Below, in pieces: positions 18,725 to 28,639 of a stretch of DNA of 34,911 nt. Under the pieces are notes generated by a model. That model was given only the letters and a program-made list of their open reading frames with translations, ran no database searches and was not told the DNA's origin. How positions within the stretch are numbered: position 1 is the stretch's first letter; every line of letters starts with the position of its first letter. The position numbers and the translations under genes are program-made. The DNA is from Chara braunii (Eukaryota; Streptophyta; Charophyceae; Charales; Characeae): NCBI GenBank assembly GCA_003427395.1, contig BFEA01000483.1:328760-363670 (forward strand), read 5' to 3'.

Positions 18725-18805
18725 GTGCGTCTCATCCTGTGACGCAGGGGCCGTGCTAATCTGGTCTTTTTCTGTATCGTTCCAAAAATTTAACGGCAGG
18801 CATGT
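18725..18805 (-). pseudogene. U6 snRNA pseudogene, diverged
   Basis: The plus strand reads tgcgtctcatcctgtgacgc, aggggccgtgctaatctgg, tctgtatcgttcca and tttaacgg. These are reverse complements of U6 blocks from the 5' gttaaa to gacacgca, with small insertions. Confidence 0.7.
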
Positions 18806-18949
18806 CATCAACGAGGACCTAATTTATAATCACTCAGCAAGCCGCCCCGCAATCTCTCCTTCACACCACCATCCCATCAATACCCCTAATTTCGCCTTCT
18901 TACTGAATTATCGATTTCGACTCCTCTCCAATCACTGCTTACGAACGCC

Positions 18950-18950
<1 letters not shown>

Positions 18951-18981
<31 letters not shown>

Positions 18982-19093
18982 AAGGCCCTCTCTCTCTCTC
19001 TGAAGGGTGATCGCGACTTGTTGTTGTCGCATGCCATGGGCAGGACGTGTATTCTGTGAGTAAAGCCTCGCACGTATTGTCCAAATCGCAAGT

Positions 19094-19149
<56 letters not shown>

Positions 19150-19195
19150 TCTCTATTTCTCTCTCTCTCCCTCTCTCTCTCTGTCTCTCTCTCTG
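18951..19195. repeat. CT/GT microsatellites
   Basis: CT runs at 18951-18969 and 19097-19193, a GT run at about 18970-18980 and further CT. Arg/Glu and Leu/Ser open frames here are artefacts. Confidence 0.95.
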
Positions 19196-19282
19196 TGTAA
19201 CTGGTGCACAATGTCCAGAGTTAGAGACGTCTCTCTCTCTCTGTGTAATTGGTGTACAATGTCCAGAGTTAGAGAGACATTT
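19185..19282 (+). repeat. Two tandem 48-50-bp units
   Basis: Each unit has ctctctctgtgtaa, then ttggtg or ctggtg, then acaatgtccagagttagaga. Confidence 0.85.
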
Positions 19283-19499
19283 ACTTTTTTTTTTTTTCCT
19301 TATTTCCCCTTCGTTTTTTTTTTTAATCATCCTTTGCTTGGTCTCTTTTCCGTAATCCTCCTCCGACTTAGGGGGCACTCATACTAGCTCTATCTCAAAT
19401 GTATCTGACCACATTTAAACCGCTAGTACACGGCCGCAGCCTTGCAAAAACGTCTTTTTTGTCGCCACAAGCAAAAAAAACTCGGATCTTCCCAACAAA

Positions 19500-19555
19500 A
19501 AAAAAAAAAAAAAAAAAAAACTCGGATGTTCCGCGCGGCCAGAGAGACCATTGAA

Positions 19556-19600
<45 letters not shown>
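19500..19600. repeat. Poly-A and (ATA)n tracts
   Basis: A run at about 19497-19520 and a trinucleotide repeat at 19556-19600. Confidence 0.95.
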
Positions 19601-19754
19601 CGGCGGCCTCCGAAGTGGTGCGCGGCGCGGGTTTCATGCTGACACCCGTGGGGCGATGTGTGTGTGGTGTGTACTGGTGCTTTCAGACCAGACCAGAGTT
19701 GGCTGTATCTGACCGCAATACGTGCATAAATAAATCTGAAAAAAGTCCAACTAG

Positions 19755-19857
19755 CGTCTTCCCCCGAACACAACGCACCCTCATTTTGGCTGTATCTGGC
19801 CGGAAGCATAGCTTGTATACATTCATTTTTAGGGTGCGTTATGTTCGGGGGAAGACG
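19755..19857. mobile_element. MITE family D, copy 2 (best preserved)
   Basis: 27-bp terminal inverted repeats (19755-19781, cgtcttcccccgaacacaac...; 19831-19857) with one mismatch. The 49-base centre has ggctgtatctggccgg and cttgtatacattca. Total 103 bp. No coding capacity. Confidence 0.9.
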
Positions 19858-19884
19858 GTAGTCTGAGAACTCCCTATAACACTT

Positions 19885-20190
19885 CCGACTCTTCCTTCTC
19901 CCATCCATTCCTCCCTCCTTCTCCCATCCATTTCTCCTCCCTCCTCCCATCCATTTCTGCTCCCTCCTTCTCCCATCCATTTCTCCTCCCTCCTCCCATC
20001 CACTTCTCCTCCCTCCTCTTCCTTCTCTCGTCTCTTCTCTCCCATCCATTCCTCCTCCCTCCTCTTCTTTCTCCCATCGATTCCTCCTCCCTGCTCTCAG
20101 GCGGCAGAATCGGTCCCTGCTCTCAGGCGGCAGAATCGGGATCTGGTGGTGGTGCCGCAAGGGAGGATCGGGATCCGGTTCTGGTGCCGC
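19885..20190. repeat. CT-rich minisatellite and adjacent duplications
   Basis: 19885-20090 repeats tcccatccatttctcctccc units of about 24 bp. 20090-20190 has two gctctcaggcggcagaatcg copies and two ctggtg-gtgccgcaag copies. Confidence 0.85.
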
Positions 20191-20239
20191 AAGGTTGGGC
20201 GTGCGGTGTGCAATCCAGTTGCATACACGTTAGGGATTA

Positions 20240-20570
20240 AAAAAAAAAGTGTTCAAAAAAAAGTGTTCAAAAAAAAAAGTGTTCAAAAAAAAGTGTTCAA
20301 AAAAAAAAGTGTTCAAAAAAAAGTGTTCAAAAAAAACGTGTTCAAAAAAAAAGTGTTCAAAAAAGGTGTTCAAAAAAAAAAGTGTAAAAAAAAAGTGTTA
20401 AAAAAAAAGTGTTAGAAAAAAGTGTTCAAAAAAGAAGTGTTCAAAAACGGTGTTCAAAACACAGTGTTCAAAAAAAAAGTGTCAAAAAAAAAGTGTCAAA
20501 AAAAAAGTGTCAAAAAAAAAGTGTCAAAAAAAAAGTGTCAAAAAAAAAGTGTCAAAAAAAAAAAAAAAAG
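20240..20570 (+). repeat. A-rich minisatellite, gtgttcaaaaaa then gtgtcaaaaaaaa
   Basis: About 25 units of 12-15 bp. The first part uses gtgttc-A(6-8); after about 20475 a variant gtgtc-A(9) is homogeneous. Lys/Gln/Val-rich frames are artefacts. Confidence 0.95.
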
Positions 20571-20633
20571 TGTGGACGAGGCAGGAGCCCACGCACTCTT
20601 AACTCTAAAAACGAAATGACGTGTTTTGGACTA

Positions 20634-20924
20634 TAGGCTACAAGAGTGGCGCGGGACCACTTGCCCGGCCGGGCCAAAAAGTAAATAAAATTAAAAATTT
20701 AAAAAAATATTTTTAACTTCTTTTTTTATTTTTTATTTGGTAAAGAATTTCGATGTGACCCTGAGGCAAAAGTTGCTCAGTTTAATTTTCTTCATAACAT
20801 AGTTTTAGGTTTTTTTTTCAGATTTTTTCGATTTTTTTTTTTTTTGCTAGGACCTACTTTCGCCCTTGCACGGTCGGGCCGCCCGGTCATACAAGCTCAC
20901 CCGGGCGGCCCGGCTGGTAGCCCA
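20634..20924. mobile_element. MITE family C, copy 2
   Basis: Ends taggctacaag and ctggtagccca; interior aligns with 10205-10479 throughout. The left flank TA is kept and the right appears as CA. Confidence 0.75.
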
Positions 20925-20950
20925 GGTTTTGGATTAGATTAATTTTAAAA

Positions 20951-21046
20951 ACATAGTTCGCAGGAGACAACAACTTTAAAAGATGTAAAAAAAAANATAG
21001 TTCGCAGGAGACAACAACTTTAAAAGATGTAAAAAAAAAAAAAAAC
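20951..21046 (+). repeat. Identical tandem copies around a single N
   Basis: The roughly 45-base stretch atagttcgcaggagacaaca...aaaagatgtaaaaa occurs on both sides of the N at 20996 without visible differences. Perfect duplication exactly at an N suggests a contig-joining artefact. Confidence 0.8.
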
Positions 21047-21188
21047 TTAGTCATCATTTCAGACAAAAAAAGTGCTCAGAACTTCAGAAGAAAAGCTATA
21101 GCCACTGAAGAGGAAAAGAGAATATAATTATTTTTTTTTTTTTTTTAAAGACTAAGTCTTTAAGCACAACCAATTCAAATACCTGTTG

Positions 21189-21193
<5 letters not shown>

Positions 21194-21229
<36 letters not shown>
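21194..21229. repeat. Poly-A run
   Basis: Thirty-plus A directly upstream of the U6 retropseudogene target site; possibly the tail of an older insertion. Confidence 0.9.
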
Positions 21230-21234
21230 ACACA

Positions 21235-21262
21235 CTGTCGAATCGTCCTTCGAGACATCCGT

Positions 21263-21294
<32 letters not shown>

Positions 21295-21336
21295 GGTTCC
21301 TACGCATTTACAAAAAAAAAAAAAAACTGTCGAATC
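21235..21336 (+). pseudogene. U6 snRNA retropseudogene with poly-A tail and target duplication
   Basis: ctgtcgaatc at 21235-21244 and again at 21327-21336 flanks a U6 copy that starts at the true 5' end (gtccttcgagacatccgtta), keeps the ACAGAGA region (atacagagaagattagcatg) and is cut after ctacgca. A short ttta and a 15-base A tail follow. Target duplication, A tail and 3' truncation indicate LINE-type retroposition. No U6 promoter (TATA/USE) is visible upstream. Confidence 0.9.
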
Positions 21337-21359
21337 TGGACAGGGGGACGGCCTGGAAT

Positions 21360-22120
21360 GGAATAGTCACAAGCTATCGCCATCGAAGAGGAAAAGGGAA
21401 TAGTCAGTACCAAATTGATTGGGAATAGCCACAAGCTATGGCCACTTAAAAGAGAAAGGGAATATGCAATAGCTTATGACTATTCCCTTTTCTTCTTCTT
21501 CCTCCTACTCTTCCTTCTCGTTTTCTCCTCCTCTTCCTCCTCCTCTTCCTTCTCGTTCTCTCTTCCTCTTCCTCTTCCTCCTCTTCCTTCTCGTTCTCTC
21601 CTCCTCTTCTTCCTCCTCCTCTTCCTTCTCGTTCTCTCCTCCTCTTCCTCCTTCACCCACCTCATAGTTTTCTCTTTCTCCTTTAAGAAAAAAGAACCTA
21701 GCTTTCTTTTTAACTTAACTTTCTCGTTTTAACCATATCTGTTTTGTTTTTGGTTTTTAGATTTTTGTTTGCCTTCTGTTTCCTCTGATTTCTCTATCCT
21801 GTTATGCCATAGCTTGTGACTATTTCCTTTTCCTCTCCCTCCTCCTCCCCCTCCTCCTCCTCCTTTTTGCTTTTCTCTGTTTCTTCTGATTTCTCTATCC
21901 TCTTAGGCCATAGCTTGTGACTATTTCCTTTTCCTCTCCCTCCTCTACCTCCTCCTCCACTCACCTCATAGTTTTCTCTTTCTCCTGCATAAAACAAAAA
22001 AAAAAGAATCACCCTTTTTTTTTTACTTTACTTTCTCGTTCAACCATCTGTTTTTTTTTCAGATTTTAATTTTCTTCCGTTTCTTTTGATTTCTCTATCC
22101 TCTTATCTTTTTCTTTTTTG
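21360..22120. repeat. Repeat block with agcttgtgactattccc motif
   Basis: The motif occurs inverted at about 21362 and 21422 (gggaatagtcacaagctat) and direct at 21468, 21808 and 21910. Each direct copy is followed by CT-rich sequence; around 21660 and 21965 the shared part continues with cacctcatagttttctcttt and a tttctctatcctcttat-type end. Confidence 0.75.
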
Positions 22121-22184
22121 TTTCTCTATCCTCTTATTTTTATTTTTATTTTCTCTATCCTCTTATCATTTTTCAACTGCAGTC

Positions 22185-22555
22185 TAACCCTTTCCTCCTC
22201 CACTCTTTCCTCCCCCTCTCTCTCCCTTTTCTCCACCTTCGCCTCCCCCTCTCTCCCTGCTCTCCACCTTCCCTCCCCCTCTCTCCCTCTCTTTCCCTCC
22301 TCCCAGCTTCCTCCCTCTCTCTCCCTCTTTCCTCCCCCTCTCTCCCCCTCCACCTTCCCTCCCCCTCTCTCCCTCTCTCTCTCCTTCCTCCATGCTTCCT
22401 CCCTCTCTCCATCTTTCCTCCTCCACTCTTTCCTCCCCCTCTCTCTCCCTGCTCTCCACCTTCCCTCCCCCTCCCTTCTTGATGTCCAGCCTTTCCTCCC
22501 TCGCTCTCCATACTCCCCATGCTTTCCTCCCTCTCCCTCCCTCCTCCGCCTAGGC
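22185..22555. repeat. CT-rich low-complexity block
   Basis: ctccctctctccctcc and ctccaccttccctccccctc units over 370 bp. Open frames on either strand are compositional. Confidence 0.9.
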
Positions 22556-22828
22556 CAATCAAAAAGAAGTTTCAAAGAAAGTTTGCAACGAAATCATGAC
22601 ATCACCAGATTTGGAAATTCTTGGTTCTGCGCCGACGGTCGTGGAGGAGAAGGAGGAGGAGGGAGGAGGAGGGAGGAGGAGGGAGGAAGTGAATGTCCTC
22701 TGGAGGTAATGGGAACTAATCAGGATAAGGGCCTCGTACACACAAACCCAGAAACTACAGCTAGAAATACGAGTGAATCTTCCCGAAGAAGACGGCAAGA
22801 TGCATCCGTTTCCTATTCATACGTCTAT

Positions 22829-22910
22829 CTTCCCACAGGCGGCGGCAAGATGCATGCATCCGTTACACTATGCATAGCAACTGATGCATCTTGCCGCCTT
22901 CTGTGGCAAG
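22829..22910. mobile_element. Foldback MITE family B, copy 2
   Basis: Arms 22829-22856 and 22883-22910 pair at 24 of 28 positions (core ggcggcaagatgcat / atgcatcttgccgcc) around a 26-base spacer. Partial extra arm copies lie at 22790-22806 and 22950-22985. Confidence 0.8.
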
Positions 22911-22989
22911 ATACACTCGCATTTCTATAGTTTCGTGAGTCGAACTAACGGATGTATCTTGCCACCTTTTGTGGAAAGATACACTTTTT

Positions 22990-23890
22990 TTTTTCTCGTT
23001 TCGTACGTAGTATGCCGCCAGGCCCTAATTATTCAATCATCGTCACGATGGTAGGTCATAATTCGGCGACAAGGACAATTAACCAGAAAAGAGAAAAAAA
23101 AAAAAAAAAAAAAAGGGGACTCGCTCTGTTGCCCCAAAAAGCCAACAAATTAATGTCAGAAGGTGAGGGTTGAAGGCTTTTTTTTCCCGCGCTTTTTCGC
23201 GAAAGAGGCAGACATAACCTGTATTTATAAAAAAAAAGGCGCGCCAGGTTCAGAATACATACAGTAATAATACAAATACTAGTCATTTTAAACAAATACT
23301 AGTTAAAAAAAAAAACGAAAAAAAAAACTACTTGAGATCTTACGATTCATTTTAAAACGATTTGTGTTTTTTTTTAAATCCGTATTTTCTGTTATTATTT
23401 TTATCATTTTTGTGCCTGTGCGTGATTGCTTGTGATGAACCTACTTACTACATAGGGTATGCTCACACTCAAGGTACATCTGTTCCGACTGAATCTGGTC
23501 GTTTTCGCGACATAATCTTGCGTGATGAAAGCATCAGATACACTCGAATACTGTTTTTGTGTATAATATTATTGTGTAAAACAATTAAAAAATATAAAAA
23601 TTAAAATTAAAAAAAAAACACAAATCACGGGAGTCCTACCGTAGTGTGAACATGCCCTGGGCAATTACCTCAGAAATCGGACGGATGAGATTAATCATTA
23701 ATAATGTCACCCTTCTTCCCCGCGATGCCATTTATTATTGGCCCTGATTGGTTTATTTATTAATTCGTTTTAATTCATTTATATTAATTAATTACTGTAA
23801 TTTATCAGTTAGTTTCACAAGCTATTCGCCTAGATACGTGGGACCACCACCTTCTCAAGCGAACTGTTTTAAAAAAATAATAATAAAATC
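22990..23890. other. A/T-rich sequence without recognised gene
   Basis: A run at about 23095-23113, a cgcgctttttcgcg palindrome near 23189, and nothing further recognised. The 80-codon frame at 23362-23604 has no recognisable motif. Confidence 0.4.
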
Positions 23891-23892
23891 AA

Positions 23893-23911
23893 TCTAAACC
23901 AATTAATCAAT

Positions 23912-23956
<45 letters not shown>

Positions 23957-23995
23957 CAATCAATCAACCAATCAATCAACAAATCAATCAATAAA
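23893..23995. repeat. (CAAT)n microsatellite
   Basis: Tetranucleotide caat/aatc array with a few interruptions. Confidence 0.9.
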
Positions 23996-24038
23996 TTAAT
24001 AGTAAAATATACTGATAAAACTATCGTCTTCACCTTTA

Positions 24039-24116
24039 ACGAACGCCCAGATATCGCTGCATCCGGACTAAAGCTGCGCCAAATACAGATTTACTGCCGG
24101 GGCGTTCTATTCAGGT
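24039..24116. mobile_element. Short MITE-like foldback, gaacgccc ends
   Basis: gaacgccc (24041-24048) pairs with gggcgttc near the right end. The inner arms gctgcatccgg and ccaaatacagatttac pair imperfectly. A second right half (gcgccaaatacggatttc ... ggcgttct) occurs at about 24247-24282. Confidence 0.55.
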
Positions 24117-24192
24117 TAAGAGGGGAGTAATCATCATAGCATAGCATTTCTTGCACAGTCGGGGCGATGCTAGGTTTCTGGAGTTTGCCCAC

Positions 24193-24396
24193 CATCTTCC
24201 CTCGAACACAACGCATCGTCATCGTGGATGCATCGAACCGCAAAATTGCGCCAAATACGGATTTCCTGACCAGGCGTTCTACCTGCTCGAGTGAACCAAA
24301 AAAGCTTTACTCACCGTCACCGTGACTGTATCGGACCGTAAAGATGGCTAGTATACATTCTTCATGATGAGGGCGCGTTGTGCCCGGCCCAAGACG
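24193..24396. mobile_element. MITE family D, copy 3, interrupted
   Basis: Left end catcttccctcgaacacaac and right end gagggcgcgttgtg ... aagacg match family D. The centre (gactgtatcggaccg, tagtatacattctt) is present but about 100 bp is inserted, including a half-element of the 24039-24116 type. Confidence 0.6.
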
Positions 24397-24658
24397 GCAG
24401 AGGGCAATGACGGCGGCGCAAGAATAATTAGGGTTAAATGAGAAAAATTGCGTGATGGAAGTGAAGTAGGGAGCCCATCGAAAACTCCAGAGCGCACAAA
24501 CTCAGAGAAAAACTCCATACCCAAAAAGAACAAAAAAAGGGTACCAAGAACACCCTTACACAGAACAAAAGGGGAACAAAAAAAAAGAAAAAAGAAAAAA
24601 AAAGAGGCCTGGTGCAGACTGGCGGTGGCAACACGCAGCGCGCCAAGCAAAGAGTCAA

Positions 24659-24965
24659 TGGAGATAACGGGAAAGAGGGAGGAGGAGGGAGAAGGAGAGA
24701 GGAGAGAAAAGGAAGGAGGAGGAGAGAAGAGGGAGAGTCACGGACAGATGTGAGAGGAGGAGGAGGGAGGAGAGGAACGAGAGAGGAGGGAAGAGAGAGA
24801 GGAGGGAGAGAAGATGGAGAGAGGAGCACGAACGGAGAGGAACGAGAGGTGAGAGAAGGGAGGAGAAAAGACGAAGGAGGGTGGAAAAGGCACGAGGGAG
24901 AGAGGAGAGAAGAGGGGGGAGGGAGGAGGGAGGAGGGAGCAGAGGAGCAGAGGAGGAGGGAGTAG
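24659..24965. repeat. Purine-rich (GGAGAGA) block
   Basis: Almost only A and G over 300 bp. Could form triplex-type structures; no gene. Confidence 0.85.
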
Positions 24966-25940
24966 GAGCACGGACCGCGGAGGACTCCAGTGACCAATCC
25001 AGGTTGATTGAAACGAAATGGACGTGGACGGATTCAGGGGATAAGAGCGGACTCACGCTTGTTCTTTTTGCCTGAATCTAGCTGGAATTAAGGTCCAATA
25101 CGCCAAGGGAAGTTCAAGTCTATTGAGTTTGTGTGTCCTCGACTGCCACTGCCCTACTGCCCTTTCCACCTCGGCTCAGGGAGATATGGCAGCAGACTGC
25201 GGACGTAGCCGATTTGCTCTGAACGGGCGGGCGCGACGAAGGAAGGACATAATGAACTCAGAACTGGCTTAGTTGTTGTTCACGCCCGCTGTCACCCCCT
25301 CCGACCCCCACCCTCAAGGTCCTGTTCCTCCCCCCCCCTCTGCCCCCCTCCCCACCCCCGCTCCTCTGCCGCTCGTGTTCCCCCCCGCCTCCGGTCCTGT
25401 TCCTGCCCCACTGCAGACTCTTCCTGTCTCCGGTTCTCGCTTTCGAAAGGACTTCGGAGAAAAAAACTTTTCACACTCGCAGGCGTCGGGTTCTTTTTTT
25501 TTTTTTTTTTTTTCAGGCATCGGGTAAGGAAAAAAAAAAGAAAAAAAAAGGCCGAGCACCAACCCCGAGTACCTAGCCACGGGGTCTCGCTCCAGCACTC
25601 TCGGCTCCTGAAAAATCAGGGGTGGGGCATGGGTCGAATTATACTCTAGAATAGGGGCCTTGCTCCACCACTCACCACATGCAAAAAGGACAAAACATAT
25701 GGCTGTGTATCTGTCCATGTTGTAGGCAAAAATTCGTTCTCATTTTGCACATTGGGTGAGTAGTGGAGGGAGATATTAGGAGCTTGGAAAAGAGCCTTGA
25801 AATGTAGAGTTGTCAGAAAACACTCTTGAAATGGGGACTTAGGGCTTCAAGCCTGTAGAGGACTCCGTCTAGGAATAATGGTCCAGAAAGCCACGTAGTG
25901 TGCGTCATTCCCAACCTCGAGTGACTGAACACCGGAGAGC
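24966..25940. other. No recognised gene
   Basis: Holds a C-rich stretch (25290-25400), a T run (25495-25513) and A-rich sequence (25528-25550). Nothing else is recognised. Confidence 0.4.
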
Positions 25941-25942
25941 AC

Positions 25943-26025
25943 TCCTACGCCTGAATTTATGCGTGTCATCCTTGCGCAGGGACCATGCTAATCTTCTCTG
26001 TATATTGTTCCAATCCTACGCCTGA
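25943..26025 (-). pseudogene. U6 snRNA pseudogene with 11-bp flanking repeats
   Basis: tcctacgcctg flanks the fragment on both sides (25943-25953, 26015-26025). Between them the minus strand carries U6 from ttggaac through acagagaagattagcatgg and cctgcgcaaggatgacacgc to ataaat. Both the 5' end and the last 20 bases of U6 are missing. Confidence 0.8.
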
Positions 26026-26130
26026 TATCCCGCCTGGATTTATGCGTGTCATCCTTGCGCAGGGGCCATGCTAATCTACTCTGTATCGTTCCAATTTTAA
26101 CGGATGTCCCAAAGGACTGGTATCCTGCCT
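26022..26130 (-). pseudogene. U6 snRNA pseudogene, 5'-complete, 3'-truncated
   Basis: The minus strand from 26116 to 26036 reads gtcctttgggacatccgtta through attggaacgatacagag, tagattagcatggcccc and caaggatgacacgcataaat. It lacks the U6 3' tail and ends at the same point as its neighbour. Flanks aggcaggataccag and aggcgggatatcag (minus strand; 26117-26130 and 26022-26035) agree at 12 of 14 positions and look like an aged target duplication. There is no poly-A tail, as in snRNA pseudogenes made by internal or self-priming. Confidence 0.85.
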
Positions 26131-26146
26131 CTCCAACGACCTGAGC

Positions 26147-26150
<4 letters not shown>

Positions 26151-26188
<38 letters not shown>
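26151..26188. repeat. Poly-A run
   Basis: 38 consecutive A. Confidence 0.95.
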
Positions 26189-26192
<4 letters not shown>

Positions 26193-27020
26193 CTCGCTGC
26201 AATATTCTAGACTCTCTATATATTTTGAGAGAGTTGTAAGATGCACAAAGCTCTTGAAATTATAGGCTTCACTGCACTAGAGGCATACTCACACTGGGAC
26301 CGATAATCCCAAATTGCCCCCAAAAAAAGGGTAGAGGGCCGGTCACAAAGATTTGCCAAATTCCTAAATATATTATTGCCTTCCCTATTTGTCTGCGGCC
26401 TGGGTAGCTGCAGAGCAAGGGAATTTCCGGTCACCTCTCGAGGTGACCGCAAATGCCCTAAAATTATTTTTTAGCATTTTCTTTAAAATTTGGTGAAAAT
26501 GCGTTCACAAAAAAATTTGCACAATTTATGAATGGCGTCGTGTGACCAGCAAAGTACCAAATCGTCATTTCTCCATACGGCCATAGCCTTGTCCCATCCG
26601 GAAAGGTACAGATGTGTGACCCAAACCATGTCCAAAACCTCAAATCAGTATTTCCCAAATCCGCATATTTTGTGGTGTTGAGCGCATCAGCTCTCGCCTT
26701 TTATCGCGAAAGGGTAGAGCCCTCCCGGCCACGTCACGCAAGAGTCAAATAAAACAAAACAAAACACAACTTGGAAACAACGTGAAAACAATCTCGCAAA
26801 CCGTTGAGACGGATGCGGCCACATCATCCTTTCGCCGCTCTAGGCTAGTGCGTCGGTCGTACTTCCCATGGTTCCCTACGACAGGATACGCGGGACACAA
26901 CTTACCCTCCCTAAAGAGTTGTCACCGCCCTCTGGGGTGTATCCATATCGAGCTACTGACCCACATACAAAAGTTTTTAATTGTCTACTGCGTAGGCACG
27001 AGGAACACAACCCTAAGGTA
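26189..27020. other. No recognised gene
   Basis: Contains a 22-base near-perfect palindrome (26428-26449, cggtcacctc-tc-gaggtgaccg). Minus-strand frames at 26216-26452 and 26464-26658 show no recognisable motif. Confidence 0.4.
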
Positions 27021-27375
27021 GCCAAAACAATGAGATCAAGAGTGTGTGTGAGAGAGAGAAAATAAATAAATAAATAAATAAAATTGTTCCATTGTTGATA
27101 TGAGTGAGAGAGAGAGCAAGAGAGTGAGAGAGAAAAAGAGAGATAGAGAGTTTTGTTCCATTTATTGTTATGAGTGTGAGAGAGAGGCAGAGAGTGAGAG
27201 AGAAAGAAAGAGAGATAGAGAGAAAGGGAAGGGGGGGACTACCATAGAGAGAGAGAGATAGACAGACAGACAGAGAGTTTTGTTTCATTTGTTGATATGA
27301 GTGAGAGAGGGAGAGACAAAGCGTGAGAAAGAGAAAAAAAAAAAGATAGAGAGAGAGGGAGGGGGCGAGGGCTAC

Positions 27376-27428
<53 letters not shown>
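27021..27428 (+). repeat. GA-rich tandem array, about 110-bp units
   Basis: Three units share ttgttccatt or ttgtttcatt, then ttgatatgagtgagagag, then GA-rich sequence ending gagatagagag. The last part (27381-27428) is a pure GA repeat. Confidence 0.85.
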
Positions 27429-27432
<4 letters not shown>

Positions 27433-27445
27433 GGAGAGAGAGGGA

Positions 27446-28181
27446 GAGGTTGAATGACAAAATTGAAATATGGGTCAAATTTCGGTCTCCATCTATTTAA
27501 TGTTTGGAATGATTTTTTTAAATTTATTTAGTGTTTTTCTGGAAAAATCACAACAAAATTTACGAGTATTCCAATTTTATGGTTGAGTGGCAAAAATGGA
27601 AAATGTGTTCATTCGGCGCGACGATTATTTCGCGATCTAAATGATTTATTTTAAATGTTATAATATTTTTCCTAGAAAGAACACGACCTCATCTATGGAT
27701 TCTCAAAATTTCAGATTTTTTTGTGAGTTTCTCCAGGTCCACGCGCTTTGTTGGTTTACCATAAACAAACAGTCCATATCGGAACTACAGAAAATCGCCA
27801 AAGTGGCATTTTGCAAACGCATGTTCTGTTGCGCCTTACCTCCCTGTTTTGAGAAGATGGACCTCAACGCCTAGGCTTGAGACCCTTTTGCAGTTCACAT
27901 ACCCTCACTTATTTTTGGGGTCCCCTTTCGCCCGAGGGACCAATCCAACGTTCCCCACTTCGTTTTGGGGTCTGCTTCCACCCTAGGACCGGTCCTTCCT
28001 TTTTCCAAAAGGTCCGGCTCTACCAGAGCTAGTTGTAGGTAGTCCGCAATTTTGCCAAGGACCGATCCCCCAAATGGTTTTGCCCCCTAAGAACCCACTT
28101 TGCGTCTTGGTCGCCCGCTGCCAAAAATGCGACACCTTGACGCAGACGTTGAAGCCCACTATACCGCAGCCTTAGGGCTGC
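27446..28181 (+). repeat. Dispersed repeat family A, copy 2
   Basis: Diverged direct copy of 45-743 (for example ggcaaaaatggaaaatgtg at 27590, cttttgcagttcacat at 27886, ccgcagccttagggctgc at the end). It has extra sequence near 27900-28020 that copy 1 lacks. Confidence 0.75.
28166..28181. repeat. Terminal hairpin of family A, copy 2
   Basis: Same 16-base palindrome as at 728-743, perfectly conserved although the rest of the repeat has diverged. Confidence 0.7.
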
Positions 28182-28639
28182 AAAATACAATTGCAGAGGT
28201 AAGTCAGATGAGGGTGTTTGCTCGTTCACTGTAGTATAGGTACGCTTGATTAAAATGCCTATGGATCTCGGACGTCGTTCGTCCCTTAGCGTGTTGAACT
28301 CCTAAATACGAATCGAACGATGGTTAAGTAGGACCGCCTCAACCAACACGAAGTTCACCATCAATACTAGTCCCTTGCACATAACCCCCAAAAAATCACT
28401 ACAACAAAACATTAATGTCGGTTATAAAATACATATTTATAAAAAGATAGTCTTTAATGTCATCACATAATCAATATGTCAGCAACCAATGCTGTTGCGA
28501 CACAAGCAATCTAAATAAAATTAACGTATTCATTCGCAGTCGATCCAACATTGCAAGGAATATCACTGACATGTTGAATCGGTTTCAACTAAACTTTATT
28601 TGAAGAATCAATATGTCAAACATTATTATTCCCCGTCCT

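Noticed and set aside
20146-20636. Lysine-rich frames (repeated KKSVQ, KKVFK)
   Set aside because: Translations of the A-rich minisatellite in several frames.
22118-22930. 270-codon frame starting in CT-rich sequence
   Set aside because: Leu/Pro/Ser repeats from the CT-rich block, then runs into a MITE; no family features.
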